Shown one piece after another: positions 6,007 to 8,857 of a DNA stretch of 8,857 nt. The notes under the pieces are model-generated. The model was not told the origin of the DNA. It did no database searches and saw only the letters and a program-made list of their open reading frames with translations. This DNA comes from a bacterium (GTDB lineage Bacteria > Margulisbacteria > Marinamargulisbacteria > JAAEMD01), in NCBI GenBank assembly GCA_024225875.1, contig JAAEMD010000136.1, forward strand, positions 1-8,857, in the 5' to 3' direction. Both the position numbers and the translations under genes were made by a program. Numbering within the stretch: the first letter of the stretch is position 1; each line of letters opens with the position of its first letter.

Positions 6007-6255
6007 ATGCATTTTAAAAAAATAACAGTTCGCCAGTGGATAAAAATAATGAAGTCTATGGGATTAGTAATATCCGACAAAACTGGTGGTTATTTAATGA
6101 AGGCACCTGATATATATAAAATTATTAAATCGGAAACAGTTAATTATAAAATGTTATTTAAAAACGGCACTTCAATTTCTTTTATAGATCAAACTCAATT
6201 TTTAAAAACAGTTCAGGCAACTGAAAAATCTTTAGATATAAAGTTATTTTCTTAA
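6007..6255 (+). CDS. Small basic protein of unknown function, 82 residues
   Basis: I do not recognise the family. The ATG follows GGAAGA with a 4-5 nt spacer, so it is a properly initiated gene. Codon use matches its neighbours. The product is Lys-rich, with TVRQWIKIMKSMGLVI near the N-terminus (7-22) resembling an amphipathic helix, then alternating strand-like stretches and a Ser/Thr/Gln-containing segment. There is no signal peptide or membrane helix. The first 30 residues faintly recall HicA mRNA interferases, but the glycine-serine-histidine catalytic motif is absent and there is no HicB partner. Its stop codon is 4 bp before the MgtC-like gene, so the two are probably translated together. 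It heads the operon with mgtC-like, pdxA and rsmA genes. Confidence 0.75.
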   Translation: MHFKKITVRQWIKIMKSMGLVISDKTGGYLMKAPDIYKIIKSETVNYKMLFKNGTSISFIDQTQFLKTVQATEKSLDIKLFS

Positions 6256-6259
6256 ATCA

Positions 6260-6907
6260 ATGAGCCCGCTAGACAGCTTTTTTTTTCATATGGATTTTAT
6301 AGTAAGGTGTATCATCTCAATTTTTCTCGGAGGAGTTATTGGCCTTGAACGAGAGCTCAAAAGAAAGCCTGCAGGCTTAAAAACGCATATATTAATATGC
6401 GTAGGTTCAACAGCATTGACCTTTTTATCTTCACAGTTTTCTATCACAGGAGATCCTGGCAGAATTGCCGCACAGATAGTATCAGGCATAGGCTTCATTG
6501 GAGCAGGAACCATCCTGCAGTCAAAACAGATTGTCCAGGGATTAACAACAGCAGCAACACTATGGCTGGTTGCATCTACAGGGATGCTGGTAGGAGCAAA
6601 TTTCCTGCTGCCCGCTTTCTTTGTAACCTTCCTTGTTCTACCATTCCTGTTATTTTCTAAAATCTTTACCAGCAAAAAACTACAGGAAGTAAGTTACTGC
6701 TTAAATATTGAAATCTGTGATAATTACGCTTTAAAAGAAATAAACAAAATGCTTAATGAATTTGATATTTCGATACATAAAAAAAATATAATCAAAAAAG
6801 ACAATATCTACCTTGAGCTAAACTATACGGCAAACAGCTTAACTCAACATATCTTTATTAAACGTATTTTTGATCTTGATGGAATAGGAGAAGTAATTAA
6901 AATTTAA
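6260..6907 (+). CDS. MgtC/SapB family inner-membrane protein with C-terminal ACT-like domain
   Basis: A 215-residue protein. The membrane part has about five hydrophobic segments, near residues 12-28, 41-59, 67-87, 97-113 and 115-133. Family signatures are clear: GLEREL followed by KPAGLKTH (28-43), RIAAQIVSGIGFIGAG (68-83) and GLTTAATLW (94-102). A soluble tail (about 145-215) with alternating strands and helices fits the ACT-like domain of MgtC. Known: MgtC proteins are linked to growth in low magnesium and survival in macrophages, in Salmonella through effects on the F1Fo ATPase and phosphate uptake. Many SapB-type homologues are untested. There is no Shine-Dalgarno before the ATG; with a 4-bp gap from the previous stop, translation is probably coupled. 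Another ATG at 6290 would remove part of the first helix and is less likely. It is followed by pdxA after 2 bp. No magnesium riboswitch or leader was seen. Confidence 0.88.
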   Translation: MSPLDSFFFHMDFIVRCIISIFLGGVIGLERELKRKPAGLKTHILICVGSTALTFLSSQFSITGDPGRIAAQIVSGIGFIGAGTILQSKQIVQGLTTAATLWLVASTGMLVGANFLLPAFFVTFLVLPFLLFSKIFTSKKLQEVSYCLNIEICDNYALKEINKMLNEFDISIHKKNIIKKDNIYLELNYTANSLTQHIFIKRIFDLDGIGEVIKI

Positions 6908-6909
6908 TT

Positions 6910-7914
6910 ATGTTACCAGTTATAGGAATCAGCTTAGGCGATCCCGGCGGGATTGGCCCGGAAATAACATTGAAAGCCCTTAAGCAAAATCTGGCAGACC
7001 AATCATATATACCGGTTATTTTCGGATCAGAAAGCATAATTCATCATTCTTCACTTAAAAGTTTAACTGATCATTTTGATTTCAAATTTTCTCTGCCCGA
7101 TCAGAAAAGTTATGCAGGTAAAAAAAATGAAGTCTATTTTATAGATTCATACCCTTCATTAAATAAAGATTATCTAACCTGCAAACCGGATAAAACAAAC
7201 GGAAAAGCAGCGTACAGCTTTATACAAAATGGGATTAAATATGCTCAAAATAATAAGATATCTGCTCTTGTAACAGCTCCGGTATGTAAAGAATCTTTTA
7301 AGCTTTCGTCAATCCCTTATACCGGTCACACTACAATGTTAACAGAACTGACAAAAAGCAGAAAAACCAGCATGGCTTTTTATACTTCAAATTTAAAAAC
7401 TGTGCTGGTAACAGTGCATAAACCACTTTCACAGGTACCAGCACTCTTAACTAAAGAAAATTTATCTACTGCAGTTGAAAACAGCTTTCTTTTTGCCAGT
7501 TTACTGGGAATCAAAAAACCAAAAATTGCTATCTCAGGGCTTAACCCGCATGCTGGTGAAAACGGCATGTTCGGAACAGAAGAACAGACCATTATAGTAC
7601 CTTTTATTCAAGAGCTGGCTAAAAAAAATATCATAGTAGAAGGTCCTTTCCCTCCAGATACAATATACTATAAGGCTTATCATGGCAGCTTTGATATAAT
7701 AATTTCTCTCTACCACGACCAGGGCCTGATACCTGTTAAGCTGCTGGCTTTTGATTCAGCTGTTAATGTAACACTGGGATTACCTTTTATCAGGACATCA
7801 CCTGATCATGGCACAGCTTTTGATATAGCCTGTAAGGATAAGGCTTCACCTGAATCTATTATAGCTGCTATAGATTTAGCAATTAATTTTTCAGCAAATC
7901 AGCATAAAAAATAA
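6910..7914 (+). CDS. pdxA: 4-hydroxythreonine-4-phosphate dehydrogenase PdxA
   Basis: At 334 residues this is standard PdxA length. The enzyme oxidises 4-phosphohydroxy-L-threonine with NAD(P)+ to a product that decarboxylates to 3-amino-2-oxopropyl phosphate. PdxJ then joins this with deoxyxylulose 5-phosphate in pyridoxal phosphate synthesis. Motifs: GDPGGIGPE (10-18), VTAPVCKESF (121-130), GHT (139-141), VHKPLSQVP (169-177), GLNPHAGENGMFGTEE (210-225), GPFPPDT (245-251) and YHDQGLIPVK (268-277). The three expected metal-binding histidines are His170, His214 and His269. The GHT histidine, His140, should contact the substrate phosphate. Translation starts 2 bp after the MgtC-like stop. The nearest purine-rich site, AGGAG, is 19 nt away, so coupling is likely. 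The gene lies directly before rsmA, a pairing also known in gammaproteobacteria (pdxA-ksgA), though adjacency alone does not place the organism there. The related PdxA2 enzymes of threonate catabolism are a less likely alternative given this context. Confidence 0.93.
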   Translation: MLPVIGISLGDPGGIGPEITLKALKQNLADQSYIPVIFGSESIIHHSSLKSLTDHFDFKFSLPDQKSYAGKKNEVYFIDSYPSLNKDYLTCKPDKTNGKAAYSFIQNGIKYAQNNKISALVTAPVCKESFKLSSIPYTGHTTMLTELTKSRKTSMAFYTSNLKTVLVTVHKPLSQVPALLTKENLSTAVENSFLFASLLGIKKPKIAISGLNPHAGENGMFGTEEQTIIVPFIQELAKKNIIVEGPFPPDTIYYKAYHGSFDIIISLYHDQGLIPVKLLAFDSAVNVTLGLPFIRTSPDHGTAFDIACKDKASPESIIAAIDLAINFSANQHKK

Positions 7915-7922
7915 AATTCAAA

Positions 7923-8714
7923 ATGCATAAACTCGGACAGGTTTTTTTAAAAGATAGAAATATAATTAAAAAAATCATCGAAACATCAGGCATAACAAAA
8001 GATCATACAGCTTTAGAAATAGGTTGTGGTGAAGGATGGCTGTCACTTAATTTAGCTGAAAAAGCAAAAAAGTTATATATCTATGAGATAGATGAAAAAT
8101 ATTTTGATATATCAAAACAAAGATTGAAAGACAAGGATAACACTTCCTTCATTTGCGGAGATATCTTAAATACCAGTTTCCAGGAAATAGATGAACCTTC
8201 TTTTTATATTATTGCCAATATTCCATACTATATATCTACAAAAATAATAAAACTTATAATTAAGCACAGGGACAGAATTAATTCTGCAACTATTATGGTA
8301 CAAAAAGAGTTTGCAAAAAAATTAAATGCCCTGCCAGGAAAATCTGATTATACTTCCCTGACTCTTTACTCAAACTTTCATCTAAATATATCCTGCGAAT
8401 TTACTGTTTCCAAAAACTGTTTCCGACCTGTCCCCAGGGTAGACTCTGCCGTAATAAAAATCACTCCAAAACAAAGCCCACCGTTTAATTTGAATGAAGA
8501 CATCTTTTTTTCGATCATCCGATCCGGGTTCTGGGCCAGAAGAAAAAGCCTGGTTAACTGTCTTGCTAAAAGTCCTTATATAGACCTTGATTTGAAATTC
8601 AAAGAAATAGATTTCTTTAAAAAGAATCAGAATATAAGAGGTGAGGTTCTTTCTATTCTTGATTATTATCAACTATATAAACAAATAAAACCTTTTATAA
8701 CTGGATTAAAATAA
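7923..8714 (+). CDS. rsmA: 16S rRNA dimethyladenosine transferase RsmA (KsgA)
   Basis: A 263-residue S-adenosylmethionine-dependent methyltransferase that dimethylates two adjacent adenines in the 3'-terminal hairpin of 16S rRNA during small-subunit maturation. Visible motifs: LGQVFL (4-9), SAM-binding EIGCGEGWLS (32-41), acidic GD (79-80), catalytic NIPYY (99-103), MVQKEFAKKLNALPGK (125-140), RPVPRVDSAVIKI (168-180) and the C-terminal FWARRKSL (203-210). All are in the expected order. The N-terminus is a little shorter than usual, but GQ-x-FL lies close to the start in this family anyway. The ATG comes 8 bp after the pdxA stop and has no clear Shine-Dalgarno, so it appears coupled to pdxA. 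Repeat A copy 3 begins 5 bp after the stop, and no clear terminator is seen. This could affect the 3' end of the transcript. Confidence 0.95.
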   Translation: MHKLGQVFLKDRNIIKKIIETSGITKDHTALEIGCGEGWLSLNLAEKAKKLYIYEIDEKYFDISKQRLKDKDNTSFICGDILNTSFQEIDEPSFYIIANIPYYISTKIIKLIIKHRDRINSATIMVQKEFAKKLNALPGKSDYTSLTLYSNFHLNISCEFTVSKNCFRPVPRVDSAVIKITPKQSPPFNLNEDIFFSIIRSGFWARRKSLVNCLAKSPYIDLDLKFKEIDFFKKNQNIRGEVLSILDYYQLYKQIKPFITGLK

Positions 8715-8719
8715 TAGTT

Positions 8720-8760
8720 ATAAACTGGCCCACAATAATGTTGATGGACAATGAGGCTGA
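8720..8760 (+). repeat. Dispersed repeat A, copy 3
   Basis: 38 of 41 positions match copy 1 (1337-1377). It lies between the rsmA stop and the end of a minus-strand reading frame. In an insertion sequence this is where the terminal repeat would stand, with the element extending rightwards out of the window. Confidence 0.7.
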
Positions 8761-8788
8761 AACAGGGCAAAAAAAATAAGACCTGTTT

Positions 8789-8857
8789 TCAGCTCGCCCT
8801 GTCCTGCTGCACAACCTTTTTCGCCCTTGCTTTTTTCATGGCCTGCTTCTGGAAAAC
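8789..8857 (-). CDS. C-terminal end of a gene entering from the right (unknown, possibly mobile-element protein)
   Basis: On the minus strand the frame is open from the window edge to the TGA at 8791-8789, giving 22 residues: a very basic tail (KKARAKK, then VVQQDRAS at the end). Too little is visible to identify a family. It ends about 30 bp from repeat A copy 3. A transposase or transposition helper gene is plausible by position, but a chance open frame cannot be excluded. The 7-bp inverted repeat ACAGGGC/GCCCTGT (8762-8768 and 8796-8802) overlaps its end. Confidence 0.35.
   Translation of the reverse strand, partial: VFQKQAMKKARAKKVVQQDRAS

Noticed and set aside
6007..6255. HicA toxin call for the 82-residue protein
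   Set aside because: Only the first helix is faintly similar. The conserved Gly-Ser-His motif and an adjacent HicB antitoxin are missing.
6286..6675. Long minus-strand open frame opposite the MgtC-like gene
   Set aside because: The plus strand carries unmistakable MgtC/SapB motifs with conserved spacing. The antisense frame has no recognisable domain and no ribosome binding site.
8759..8802. Terminator after rsmA formed by GAAACAGG/CCTGTTTTC or ACAGGGC/GCCCTGT
   Set aside because: The pairings compete with each other, the loops are long, and no T-run follows a stem in either direction, so a terminator call is not supported.

Overview
The window comes from an AT-rich bacterium. The pdxA (DXP-dependent vitamin B6 pathway), rsmA, MgtC/SapB and DUF493 genes suggest a Gram-negative-type lineage, but nothing here fixes the phylum. 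The first gene encodes a low-complexity, polyproline-rich protein of the kind often seen in host-associated bacteria. That makes a symbiont or intracellular lifestyle possible, but it is not shown.

Layout. (1) 1-1137, + strand: the 3' part of a gene for an Asn/Ser-rich protein with tracts of seven and ten prolines, closed by a strong hairpin terminator. (2) 1187-2809: a region of mobile-element debris. It holds a solo copy of a dispersed repeat (called A here) and an iron-type alcohol dehydrogenase gene. That gene is boxed between near-perfect inverted repeats (called B) with TG...CA termini and an imperfect 8-bp target-duplication-like flank, and no transposase is present. (3) 2805-5760, - strand: a two-receiver response regulator, a DUF493 protein and, after a gap with a second A repeat, an unrecognised helical protein of 348 residues. 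(4) 6007-8714, + strand: a tightly packed set of four genes (unknown 82-residue protein, MgtC-like membrane protein, PdxA, RsmA) with gaps of 4, 2 and 8 bp. It looks like one operon read by translational coupling. (5) 8715-8857: a third A repeat starts 5 bp after rsmA and leads into the C-terminal codons of a gene entering on the - strand, perhaps belonging to a mobile element.

How it works together. The conserved metabolic and ribosomal genes (pdxA, rsmA) form a housekeeping block. The regulator is divergent from it, with about 250 bp of shared upstream DNA. The left half is accessory and has been reshaped by insertions. No tRNA, rRNA or CRISPR array was recognised. The points most worth following up are the transposase-less alcohol dehydrogenase cassette, the internally duplicated response regulator whose first receiver has lost its phospho-acceptor, and the polyproline protein with a pure CCT microsatellite.
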